Origin: Pelagibius sp050043265
GTDB taxonomy: Bacteria; Pseudomonadota; Alphaproteobacteria; Kiloniellales; Kiloniellaceae
Assembly: GCA_050043265.1 (NCBI GenBank)
Contig: JBHJIR010000134.1
Location: forward strand, 1 to 19,367
Direction: 5' to 3'
DNA: 19,367 nucleotides
Shown here: in pieces, positions 1-6,523 of the stretch
Layout of the letters: each line of letters starts with the position of its first letter
How positions within the stretch are numbered: position 1 is the first letter of the stretch
Position numbers and translations under genes: made by a program
Notes under the pieces: model-generated
Told to the model about the DNA's origin: nothing
Seen by the model: only the letters and a program-made list of their open reading frames with translations
Database searches by the model: none

Positions 1-365
1 ACCCCCGCCGGCGGCACCAGGGTCAGCAGCTCTTCCGGCAGCACCCGGCTGACAAAGGTGCCGGAACCGGCATGGCCCTCCAGATAGCCTTCGCTGAGCA
101 ACTGGTCGAAGGCGCTGACCACGGTATTGCGCGAACAGCCAAGTTCCGTCGACAGAGCACGGCTGGACGGCAGGCGCGCGCCGGGCGCCAGGCCGCCGGC
201 CAGGATCACCTCGCGCACCTGGTCGTAGAGCTGCCGCTGCAGGGAGGGTTCCGCGTCCCGGTCGAGCGCCAGGGAAAGCAGCGGCGTGCGGCGCCTGCCT
301 GGTAGGTTGGGGCCCGGTAGGTTGGAGCCCGGCAGTTTCGGCAAAGTGGTCCCTGAGTTTGGCAA
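1..365 (-). CDS. MocR/PdxR-type GntR-family regulator, N-terminal part (cut by window start)
   Basis: The reverse strand encodes a GntR-type winged helix: a SLQRQLYDQVREVIL helix, then LAPGARLPSSRALSTELG and CSRNTVVSAFDQLLSEGYLE, then the wing GHAGSGTFVSR (about residues 40-106). This is the N-terminal pattern of MocR/PdxR regulators, which carry a PLP-binding aminotransferase-like domain behind the helix; that domain would lie outside the window. No ATG is available. I chose TTG at 365 because AAAGGG lies 7 nt upstream; TTG at 344, behind AGGGA, is an alternative. An in-frame stop lies just upstream. The N-terminus is odd: repeats of the type LPG(S/P/R)N arise from a 15-bp tandem duplication. 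The gene is divergent from a PNPOx-fold gene, so it probably regulates that gene and itself. The family call is firm; the start is not. Confidence 0.85.
   Translation of the reverse strand, partial: MPNSGTTLPKLPGSNLPGPNLPGRRRTPLLSLALDRDAEPSLQRQLYDQVREVILAGGLAPGARLPSSRALSTELGCSRNTVVSAFDQLLSEGYLEGHAGSGTFVSRVLPEELLTLVPPAG
301..330. repeat. 15-bp direct tandem duplication inside the MocR start region
   Basis: Two adjacent 15-bp copies (301-315 and 316-330) differ at one base. On the reverse strand they encode repeated NLPG(P/S) near the N-terminus of the regulator, so the duplication is in frame. Confidence 0.8.
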
Positions 366-374
366 GAAGCGGCC

Positions 375-401
375 CTTTCTAGGAAGCCACTATCCCTCTA
401 G
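375..401. promoter_or_regulatory. Possible MocR operator half-sites
   Basis: In the 90-bp divergent spacer, two similar octamers, CTTTCTAG (375-382) and CCCTCTAG (394-401), are spaced 19 bp start to start. Known MocR/PdxR regulators often bind direct repeats in such spacers. Only 6 of 8 bases match, so this is a weak candidate; the first copy also overlaps the proposed ribosome binding site region of the regulator. Confidence 0.25.
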
Positions 402-455
402 CGTGCCCCCCAGCCAAGCCCAAACGGATCCGCCGAGAAAAACCCGAGAGAGATC

Positions 456-1118
456 ATGAGCGACACCGTCGACTTTCCCCCCACCGAACGCACCCGCATC
501 AAGCGGCTGCATCAGCGCGCCCACTATGACCGCGAGACGGTCCACGCCATCCTGGATGCCGGGCTGATCTGCCACGTCGGCTATGTCATCGACGGCCAGC
601 CCTACGTGACGCCGACGATGTACTGGCGCCACGAAGACCGGGTCTACTGGCACGGCTCCTCCGCCAGCAAGATGCTGCGTCACCTGCAGAGCGGCCCGCG
701 CATCAGCTTCACCGTCGCCCTGATGGACGGCCTGGTGCTGGCGCGCTCGGGCTTTCACTCCTCGGTGAACTACCGCACGGTGATGGCCTACGGGAACGCC
801 GAACTGGTGAGCGACCCGGCGGCCAAGCTGACCGCCCTGGAAGACATGATGGAGCGCATCGTGCCCGGCCGCTGGCCCGACCTGAAGCCGCCGACCCCGC
901 AGGAGCTGAAGGCGACCACCGTGGTCTCCATGAAGCTGGAGGAAGTGGCGGCCAAGGTGCGCGACGGCGGCGCCAACGACGAGCCGGAGGACATCGCGCT
1001 GGACGTCTGGGCCGGCGTGGTGCCGGTCACCACCGTGCTGGGCACGCCGATCGACAACCCCGACCTGCGGCCCGGTATCGCCGTGCCCGAGAACCTGAAG
1101 CAGATCCGCTTCGGGTAG
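456..1118 (+). CDS. Pyridoxamine 5'-phosphate oxidase-fold (FMN-binding) family protein
   Basis: The 220-residue protein has the layout of the COG3467 / NimA-like flavin-nucleotide-binding family. It opens with RTRIKRLHQRAHYDRETVHAIL, continues with the split-barrel strand LICHVGYVIDGQPYVTPTMYW, and then VYWHGSSASKMLRHL, the typical FMN-phosphate contact region. Such cytosolic split-barrel proteins bind FMN or related flavins; true PdxH activity should not be assumed because the PdxH C-terminal signature is absent. ATG 456 follows GAGAGA. Divergent orientation from a MocR/PdxR-type regulator is a recurrent arrangement and suggests control linked to PLP or an amine substrate. The natural substrate cannot be read from the sequence. 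Confidence 0.88.
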   Translation: MSDTVDFPPTERTRIKRLHQRAHYDRETVHAILDAGLICHVGYVIDGQPYVTPTMYWRHEDRVYWHGSSASKMLRHLQSGPRISFTVALMDGLVLARSGFHSSVNYRTVMAYGNAELVSDPAAKLTALEDMMERIVPGRWPDLKPPTPQELKATTVVSMKLEEVAAKVRDGGANDEPEDIALDVWAGVVPVTTVLGTPIDNPDLRPGIAVPENLKQIRFG

Positions 1119-1234
1119 ACCGCGCGGCGGCACCGCCTCGAACCAGACGGGGCCCGGCATCGACGGGGCAAGCGCGACCCACCCATGCCGGATGGGCGTT
1201 TGCCGTGGCGGGGCGGGACGGGCTATCAGCAGGG

Positions 1235-2179
1235 ATGACCCTCGACGCCCCCAAACCCGCCGCCCGCGATCTGCCCAGAGACGTAAAGGGCCTGGGCGCC
1301 GCCGGCCTCTTCGTGATGCTGTGGAGCACCGGGTTCATCGGCGCCAAGCTGGGCGTGCCCCACGCCGATCCGCTGACCTTCCTGGCGCTGCGCTTCGTCT
1401 TTGCCACCGCGCTGCTGCTCGCCCTGGCCCTGGCCACCCGCGCGCCCTGGCCGCGCGACCCCTGGCAGATCCTGCACCTCTGCGTCGCCGGCATACTGCT
1501 GCACACGATTTATCTGGGCGGCGTCTACGTCGCCATGTCGATGGGGGTGGAAGCCGGCCTTTCCGCCCTGATCGTCAGCACCCAGCCGCTGCTGGTCGCC
1601 GCCCTGGCCGGCCTGCTGCTGGGCGAGCGGGTGACGCCGCGCCAATGGCTCGGCCTGCTGCTCGCCGTCATCGGCGTGACCCTGGTGGTGTGGCGCAAGC
1701 TGGACGCCGGCATCGGCACGCCGGAAGGCGTCGCGCTGTGCCTGATGTCGTTATGCGGCATCGCCGCGGCGACGCTGTATCAAAAGCGCTTCTGCAATGC
1801 CATGGACCTGCGCAGCGGCTCGGTCATCCAATACGCCGCCGCCGGCAGCGCCGCCGGGCTCGGCTCGCTGATCTTCGAGCAGCAGCGCATCGACTGGAGC
1901 GGCGAGCTGATTTTCGCGCTGGGCTGGCTGGTGGTGCTGCTGTCGCTGGGCGCCGTCATGCTGCTGTACTGGCTGATCCGCCGCGGCGAGGCCTCCCGCG
2001 TCTCCAGCCTGTTCTTCCTGGTGCCGCCGGTGACCGCCCTGGTCGCCTGGCCGGTGTTCGGGGAGACCTTCGGCCCGCTGGCGCTGGCCGGCAAGGTGGT
2101 CACGGTGATCGGGGTGGCGATGGTCAACCTGGAAAAGCGCGGCGCCCTGCCCAAGCCGCCGCCGGAAGATCTCGCCTAA
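1235..2179 (+). CDS. DMT-superfamily (EamA) inner-membrane transporter
   Basis: The protein is about 314 residues and consists mainly of hydrophobic helices, roughly ten membrane segments in two EamA halves. The first half begins GLFVMLWSTGFIGAKLGVPH, the usual start of EamA proteins (W-S-x-x-F followed by the first loop). Family hallmarks include STQPLLVAALAGLLLGERVT at the end of the first half and FLVPPVTALVAWPVFGE in the second. Substrate is unknown; family members export amino acids or other metabolites. I chose ATG 1235 because the conserved region starts soon after it; a GTG at 1205 in the same frame would add 10 residues, and neither start has a good Shine-Dalgarno. The gene follows the PNPOx-like gene on the same strand after about 115 bp, so it may be cotranscribed. 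The C-terminus ends 21 bp from the convergent DUF1674 gene. Confidence 0.9.
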   Translation: MTLDAPKPAARDLPRDVKGLGAAGLFVMLWSTGFIGAKLGVPHADPLTFLALRFVFATALLLALALATRAPWPRDPWQILHLCVAGILLHTIYLGGVYVAMSMGVEAGLSALIVSTQPLLVAALAGLLLGERVTPRQWLGLLLAVIGVTLVVWRKLDAGIGTPEGVALCLMSLCGIAAATLYQKRFCNAMDLRSGSVIQYAAAGSAAGLGSLIFEQQRIDWSGELIFALGWLVVLLSLGAVMLLYWLIRRGEASRVSSLFFLVPPVTALVAWPVFGETFGPLALAGKVVTVIGVAMVNLEKRGALPKPPPEDLA

Positions 2180-2200
2180 GGACCTGCCTAAACCTCGACG

Positions 2201-2401
2201 TCAGAAGTCGACGCAGATGCCCTTGCGTTCCCAGTCGCCGTAACGGGTCGGCTCCGGCCCGCTGGGACCGCCGAGTTCCTTAGGCCGCTCGGGCGGCTTC
2301 TCGGCAGCCGTGGTTTTTGCCGGCGGCGGTGCCGCTTCCTGCAGCGGCGCCACCGCCGCCGGGCGCGGCTTGGGTTTGCGGGCGGTGAATTTGGCGCTCA
2401 T
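2201..2401 (-). CDS. DUF1674 small protein, succinate dehydrogenase assembly factor 4 (SDHAF4) homologue
   Basis: The 66-residue protein has a low-complexity Pro/Ala/Lys N-terminus and a conserved C-terminal block, GGPSGPEPTRYGDWERKG followed by a terminal DF (residues 44-66). This is the DUF1674 signature shared with mitochondrial and yeast SDHAF4/Sdh8, which binds the flavinylated SdhA subunit and protects it before complex II assembly. It would act on the cytoplasmic side of the inner membrane. ATG 2401 is preceded by AAGGGA at close spacing. It is divergent from htpX, a neighbourhood I recall as common in alphaproteobacteria. Family assignment is firm; the role in SDH assembly comes from the eukaryotic homologues. 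Confidence 0.9.
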   Translation of the reverse strand: MSAKFTARKPKPRPAAVAPLQEAAPPPAKTTAAEKPPERPKELGGPSGPEPTRYGDWERKGICVDF

Positions 2402-2421
2402 TCCCTTTATATGGCATCGGC

Positions 2422-2458
2422 CCGGCGCCCCGCCAAGTCTTGAAGCGGGGCGGTCCGG
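2422..2458. promoter_or_regulatory. Strong palindrome between divergent DUF1674 and htpX genes
   Basis: CGCCCCGC (2426-2433) and GCGGGGCG (2445-2452) form a perfect 8-bp inverted repeat. The 11-nt centre itself contains CAAG-T-CTTG, and CCGG on both flanks could extend the stem across a 2-nt bulge. No T-run follows on either side, so an operator or cruciform-forming site is more likely than an intrinsic terminator. Confidence 0.5.
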
Positions 2459-2519
2459 CGCCTACCTGAGATAAGCCTTACGGCAGCGTTTTTCCCAGGA
2501 ATCCGCGGATCTCGACACG

Positions 2520-3395
2520 ATGAACAGCTTGCGCACCGGTATTCTGATGGCCGCCATGACCGGCCTGTTCCTGGCCGTCGGCTTCCTGCTGGGCGGCACC
2601 GGCGGCATGGTGATCGCCTTCCTGGTCGCCGTCGCCATGAATGCCTTTGCTTACTGGAACGCCGACAAGATGGTGCTGCGCCTCTACAAGGCACAGCCGG
2701 TCGACAAAAGCAGCGCACCGGCCCTGGTCGGCATCGTCGAGCAACTGGCCGACAACGCCGGCCTGCCGATGCCGCGCGTCTACATCATCGACGACCCGCA
2801 GCCCAACGCCTTCGCCACCGGGCGCAACCCGGAGAATGCGGCGGTCGCCGCCACCACCGGCCTGCTGAAGCGGCTGAGCGCGGAGGAAGTCGCCGGCGTC
2901 ATGGCCCACGAACTGGCGCACATCCGCAACCGCGCCAGCCTGACCATGACGATCACCGCGCCCCTCGCCGGCGCGATCTCCATGCTGGCCAACATCGGCC
3001 TGTTCTTCGGCGGCAGCCGCAACAACCCGCTGGGCATCTTCGGCGCCATCCTGGTGATGATCCTGGCGCCGCTGGCCGCCGGCCTGGTGCAGATGGCGAT
3101 CTCGCGCACCCGCGAGTACGCCGCCGACCGCGGCGGCGCCGAGATTTCCGGCCAGCCGCTGTGGCTCGCCTCCGCCCTGGAGAAGATCGACCGCGCCGCC
3201 CGCGGCATCGACAACCACACCGCCGAGGGCAACCCGGCGACGGCGCATATGTTCATCATCAACCCGCTGCACAGCCAGCAGGTCGACAACCTGTTCACCA
3301 CCCACCCGCGCACCGAAAACCGCATCCAGCGGCTGCGCCAGATCGCCGCCGAGATGGGCCAGGCCACCGAATCCAGCCCGCGCCCCTGGGGTTAA
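2520..3395 (+). CDS. htpX: HtpX membrane zinc metalloprotease
   Basis: The 291-residue protein is an M48-family protease. It has two N-terminal membrane helices (about residues 5-46), the catalytic MAHELAHIRN with HExxH ligands His130 and His134 and catalytic Glu131, a further hydrophobic pair (about 140-195), and the third zinc ligand region SRTREYAADRGGAEI with Glu199. HtpX cleaves misfolded or damaged inner-membrane proteins, with the active site facing the cytoplasm. Length matches the family (about 290). ATG 2520 has only weak upstream GGAT complementarity. The gene is divergent from DUF1674 and precedes rsmB on the same strand. Its stop codon lies inside the first unit of a 13-bp tandem repeat. 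Confidence 0.96.
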   Translation: MNSLRTGILMAAMTGLFLAVGFLLGGTGGMVIAFLVAVAMNAFAYWNADKMVLRLYKAQPVDKSSAPALVGIVEQLADNAGLPMPRVYIIDDPQPNAFATGRNPENAAVAATTGLLKRLSAEEVAGVMAHELAHIRNRASLTMTITAPLAGAISMLANIGLFFGGSRNNPLGIFGAILVMILAPLAAGLVQMAISRTREYAADRGGAEISGQPLWLASALEKIDRAARGIDNHTAEGNPATAHMFIINPLHSQQVDNLFTTHPRTENRIQRLRQIAAEMGQATESSPRPWG

Positions 3396-3422
3396 ACCCT
3401 GGGGCTAAACCCTGGGGCTAAA
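3384..3422. repeat. 13-bp tandem repeat, 3 copies, overlapping the htpX stop codon
   Basis: Units CCCTGGGG(T/C)TAAA occupy 3384-3396, 3397-3409 and 3410-3422, differing only at one base. Each copy contains TAA; the first supplies the htpX stop at 3393-3395. Copy-number change would only lengthen the htpX-rsmB spacer. Confidence 0.9.
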
Positions 3423-3467
3423 GGGCCTGAGCCGGGGTCGAGATGGGGCGGAAGCGGCGGCAAGACC

Positions 3468-3496
3468 TTGCAGTTCCCCGGCCCAGGTCGTACAGC
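3468..3496 (+). promoter_or_regulatory. Candidate promoter just upstream of rsmB
   Basis: TTGCAG (3468-3473) and TACAGC (3491-3496) are 17 bp apart, a sigma-70-like layout with 3 of 6 consensus bases in each box. Transcription would start about where rsmB begins (3505), and no Shine-Dalgarno precedes that ATG, so a leaderless or nearly leaderless message is possible. Confidence 0.3.
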
Positions 3497-3504
3497 CTAG
3501 CGCC

Positions 3505-4863
3505 ATGACAGACCATCGACGGGGCGCCGCCCCCAAAGGCCCGACGTCGCAGGCCCGCGACGTGCGCGGCCAGCACGCCCGCAAGACCGCCCTCGCCCTG
3601 CTGCGCGCGGTGCTGGAAGAGGGCCGGCCGCTGGACGAGGCGCTGACCCGCAACCCCCATATGGCCAAGCTGGAGGTGCGCGACCGCGCCTTCGCCCGGC
3701 TGCTGCTGGTGACGGCACTGCGCCGCCTGGGCCAGATCGACGCGGTGATCGACGCCTGCCTGGCCCGGCCGATCCGGCCCAAGGACGTCATGCTGCGCCA
3801 CATCCTGCGCCTGGGTGCCGTGCAGCTGCTGTTTCTCGACACCCCGCCGCATGCCGCGGTCAACACCTCCCTCGACCTCGCCAAGGGGCCGCGCCTGGCC
3901 GGCCAGCGCGGCCTGCTGAACGCGGTGCTGCGCCGCCTGTCGCGCGAAGGCAAGGCGATGGTCGCGGCCCAGGACGCCGCCCGCCTCAATACACCGGACT
4001 GGCTGTGGGACAGCTGGACCGCCGCCTACGGCGAGGACAACGCGCGCGCCATCGCCGAAGCGCAACTGGGCGAACCGCCGCTGGACCTGTCCTGCAAAAC
4101 CGATCCCGAAGGCTGGGCCGAAAAGCTGGGCGCCGAGGTGCTGCCCGGCGGCAGCCTGCGCCTGGCCGCCGGCCAGGGCGCCGTGACCCGCCTGCCCGGC
4201 TATGGCGAGGGCGCCTGGTGGGTGCAGGACGCCGCCGCCGCCCTGCCCGCCCGCCTGCTGGGGGATGTTTCCGGCAAGACGGTGATCGACCTCTGCGCCG
4301 CGCCCGGCGGCAAGACCGCGCAGCTCGCCGCCGCCGGCGCCGAGGCCATCGCGGTGGAGCGCAGCCCCGAGCGCCTTGCCCGCCTGCAGGAGAACCTGCA
4401 GCGCCTGCAGCTTGGCGCCGCCACGGTGACCGCCGACGCCGCCACCTGGGAACCGCCGGCACCCGCCGACGCGGTGCTGCTGGACGCGCCCTGTTCGGCC
4501 ACCGGCACGCTGCGCCGCCACCCCGACATCGCCTATCTGAAGGACAGCACCCAGATCGCCGGCCTGACCGCCGCCCAGGACAAGCTGCTGGCCCATGCCG
4601 TGGGCATGGTGAAACCGGGCGGCCTGCTGGTCTACGCGGTCTGCTCGCTGCAGCCGGAAGAAGGCCCCCAGCGCATCCACGCCCTGCTGTCTTCGGACGA
4701 TCGTGTGGAGCGCCTGCCGCTGACGGCGGAGGACCTGCCCGGCATGGCCGAGATGATCACCCCGGAAGGCGATCTGCGCAGCCTGCCCTGTCACCTGGCG
4801 AACCCGGGAACCCTGGGAGGTGGCCTGGACGGCTTCTACGCCTGCCGCCTGCGCCGGCTTTAG
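3505..4863 (+). CDS. rsmB: RsmB 16S rRNA (cytosine-967-C5)-methyltransferase
   Basis: The 452-residue protein has an N-terminal NusB-like RNA-binding domain (about residues 20-150, with ARKTALALLRAVLEEG and the family's NAVLRRLSREG), and a C-terminal Rossmann m5C methyltransferase domain. The SAM site is VIDLCAAPGGKTAQLAAAG (from residue 260). Motif IV, DAPCSATG, carries Cys330, and motif VI, YAVCSLQPEE, carries Cys380. Their spacing of 50 matches the catalytic cysteine pair known in E. coli RsmB (Fmu/Sun). The enzyme methylates C967 of 16S rRNA using SAM. Length is near the family norm. The start has no clear ribosome binding site, but the conserved N-terminal domain begins soon after. It follows htpX and converges on a secretin-like gene, with 19 bp between stops. 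Confidence 0.95.
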   Translation: MTDHRRGAAPKGPTSQARDVRGQHARKTALALLRAVLEEGRPLDEALTRNPHMAKLEVRDRAFARLLLVTALRRLGQIDAVIDACLARPIRPKDVMLRHILRLGAVQLLFLDTPPHAAVNTSLDLAKGPRLAGQRGLLNAVLRRLSREGKAMVAAQDAARLNTPDWLWDSWTAAYGEDNARAIAEAQLGEPPLDLSCKTDPEGWAEKLGAEVLPGGSLRLAAGQGAVTRLPGYGEGAWWVQDAAAALPARLLGDVSGKTVIDLCAAPGGKTAQLAAAGAEAIAVERSPERLARLQENLQRLQLGAATVTADAATWEPPAPADAVLLDAPCSATGTLRRHPDIAYLKDSTQIAGLTAAQDKLLAHAVGMVKPGGLLVYAVCSLQPEEGPQRIHALLSSDDRVERLPLTAEDLPGMAEMITPEGDLRSLPCHLANPGTLGGGLDGFYACRLRRL

Positions 4864-4882
4864 CGGTAGCCTGGTTCCGGCG

Positions 4883-5623
4883 CTAGCTCTCGTCGCCCAT
4901 GACGAGGCTGGGGCGGATCATGATCAGCAGTGTGTCGTCGTCGCCTTCGTGGGCGGTCCCGATGAACTGCTGGCGCAGCAGCGGCATGTCGGCCAGCGCC
5001 GGGGTGTTTGTCTCGGGAGCCGGGTCGAGCAACAGGCCCGTCAGCATCTGCACGGTCTCCTTGGCGGCCTGGCCGCGCAGCAGCTGCTGCATGGTCGGCA
5101 GCGCACCGAGGTCCGTCAGTTGGGACGGCGAGATATCGGTGATCTTCGGCCGCTCGCGGACGGTGTACTGGCCCTTGCCGTTGAATACCACGATCCGCTG
5201 GCCGTCCAGCGGCGTGTCGCCCGCCAGCACCACGGCCATGGTGTCGTCGCCGTCGCGGAATACGCTGCCGATGCGGTTGTCGCTCGTGAAGTCGTCGGCC
5301 CGGTAGGTTTTTTCGAACAGCCCGCCGCTCACCGGCAGGCCGTCGATGCCGACCCTGTCGGTGCTCTCGAAATCGATGCCGAAGGCGGCGGCCGACACGT
5401 AGGTCACCGTGCGCAGCATGACGACGACCCGCACCACGTTCATGAAGCGCTGGTCGGCGAACACCAGCGGCAGGTGGTTCAGCGGCCCGGTTTCATGGCG
5501 CGACTGGGTATCGCGCCGCTCGTTGTCGTCGTTGTTGCCGTTCTGGTTGGCCAAGGCGCCGGCCGGCGCCGATACCGCCAGCAGGAGTGCCAGGGCGGCT
5601 GCGATAAAACGTCGCTCGACCAT
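4883..5623 (-). CDS. Exported protein resembling a compact, stand-alone secretin core domain
   Basis: The 246-residue protein has a signal peptide (ERRF, then a hydrophobic stretch ending PAGALA, about residues 1-25) and an acidic, polar Asn/Asp/Arg-rich linker (26-45). ATG 5623 is preceded by GGGGAGGA. The remainder reads like a secretin core in order: VVRVVVMLRTVTYVSAAAFG (63-82) like the VxVEVxIVEV...G strand; RIVVFNGKGQYTVRERPKI (143-161) like the conserved PxxxTxNGxxAxxxVG segment; ETVQMLTGLLLD (189-200) like DGxTxVLGGL; ADMPLLRQQF (211-220) like SDIPLLGxLF; and TLLIMIRPSLVM (231-242) like GspD LMxFIRPxII. The N0/N1 domains found in real secretins are absent. Secretins form outer-membrane rings for type II secretion and pili. 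No partner genes lie nearby; its neighbours are rsmB and rpe. The motif match is visual only; function is unknown. Confidence 0.6.
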   Translation of the reverse strand: MVERRFIAAALALLLAVSAPAGALANQNGNNDDNERRDTQSRHETGPLNHLPLVFADQRFMNVVRVVVMLRTVTYVSAAAFGIDFESTDRVGIDGLPVSGGLFEKTYRADDFTSDNRIGSVFRDGDDTMAVVLAGDTPLDGQRIVVFNGKGQYTVRERPKITDISPSQLTDLGALPTMQQLLRGQAAKETVQMLTGLLLDPAPETNTPALADMPLLRQQFIGTAHEGDDDTLLIMIRPSLVMGDES

Positions 5624-5857
5624 TGGATCCGGTCCTCCCCCAAGGATGGTGCGCAAACCCCGAGCGAGGACTGTACCATAGGGAATGGGTGCAGGGCCGG
5701 ATAAGCCGCACAAAACCGCCGTCCTACCCCCTTTGGGTGTCCCGCCGCGATGTCCCATGGGTGTCGCTTGCGGGCGCGGAATCTTGCTGATACCAAGACA
5801 TCGACCCAACGAACGCTTACGATGCGTTCGCCCCCAACCCGAAGCGGGACCCGCCCC
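5624..5857. other. Divergent intergenic region between the secretin-like gene and rpe
   Basis: This 234-bp spacer holds the start regions of two divergent genes. Apart from the strong ribosome binding site of the reverse gene (5626-5633) I see no convincing promoter boxes, terminator or conserved ORF. An upstream in-frame ATG for rpe at 5822 or 5750 would add residues not expected in the family. Confidence 0.4.
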
Positions 5858-6523
5858 ATGCAGCAAGCCGTCCGGATCGCCCCCTCCATCCTGGCCGCCG
5901 ATTTCGCCCGCATGGGCGAGGAAGTGCGCGCCGTCGCCGACGCCGGCGCCGACTACATCCACGTCGACGTGATGGACGGCCATTTCGTGCCCAACATCAC
6001 CCTGGGTCCGGACATGGTGGCCGCGCTGCGCCCCTACACCGACAAGGTGTTCGACGTGCACCTGATGATCTCGCCCATCGACCCCTACATCGAGGCCTTT
6101 GCCAAGGCCGGCGCCGACATCATCACCGTGCACCCGGAGGCCGGCGCGCACCTGCACCGCACGCTGCAGCTGATCAAAAGCCTGGGCAAGAAGGCCGGCA
6201 TCTCGCTGAACCCGGGCACGCCGGCCGAGGCCGTCGACCCGGTGATCGGCGACGTCGACATGATCCTGGTCATGAGCGTGAACCCCGGCTTCGGCGGCCA
6301 GAGCTTCATCCCCTCCAGCCTGGACAAGATCGCGGCGCTGCGCCGCAAGATCGACGCCAGCGGCCGCGCCATCGACCTGGAGGTCGACGGCGGCATCAAC
6401 GCCCAGACCGCGCCGCAGGCGAGCGCCGCCGGGGCCGACGTGCTGGTCGCCGGCAGCGCCACCTTCAAGGGCGGCCCGGAGGCCTACGCCGGCAACATCA
6501 GCAAGCTGCGCGGCGGCGCCTGA
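5858..6523 (+). CDS. rpe: Ribulose-phosphate 3-epimerase
   Basis: The 221-residue TIM-barrel enzyme interconverts ribulose-5-phosphate and xylulose-5-phosphate in the pentose phosphate pathway (and in the Calvin cycle where present). Active-site landmarks are all in place: Ser10 in IAPSILAADF, His35 and Asp37 in YIHVDVMDGHFVPN, His68 in FDVHLMI, the phosphate-binding VNPGFGGQSFI (about 141-151), Asp177 in EVDGGIN, and the second phosphate loop VAGSATF. ATG 5858 gives the normal family length and places the conserved start a few residues in; an ATG at 5822 would add 12 residues. The stop overlaps the next start by one base (TGATG at 6521-6525), indicating translational coupling to the heparinase-like gene. 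Confidence 0.96.
   Translation: MQQAVRIAPSILAADFARMGEEVRAVADAGADYIHVDVMDGHFVPNITLGPDMVAALRPYTDKVFDVHLMISPIDPYIEAFAKAGADIITVHPEAGAHLHRTLQLIKSLGKKAGISLNPGTPAEAVDPVIGDVDMILVMSVNPGFGGQSFIPSSLDKIAALRRKIDASGRAIDLEVDGGINAQTAPQASAAGADVLVAGSATFKGGPEAYAGNISKLRGGA

Noticed and set aside
390..1160. Long reverse-strand frame opposite the PNPOx-like gene
   Set aside because: Its translation is His/Gly/Val-rich low-complexity text typical of the antisense of a GC-rich gene, with no family motif and no ribosome binding site.
1182..1196. Short hairpin CCCAT/ATGGG upstream of the DMT transporter as a terminator
   Set aside because: The stem is only 5 bp and is followed by just three T residues; too weak to call.
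3418..4794. 458-codon reverse frame opposite rsmB
   Set aside because: It lies wholly antisense to a clear RsmB with intact catalytic motifs; the composition is a GC-rich shadow.
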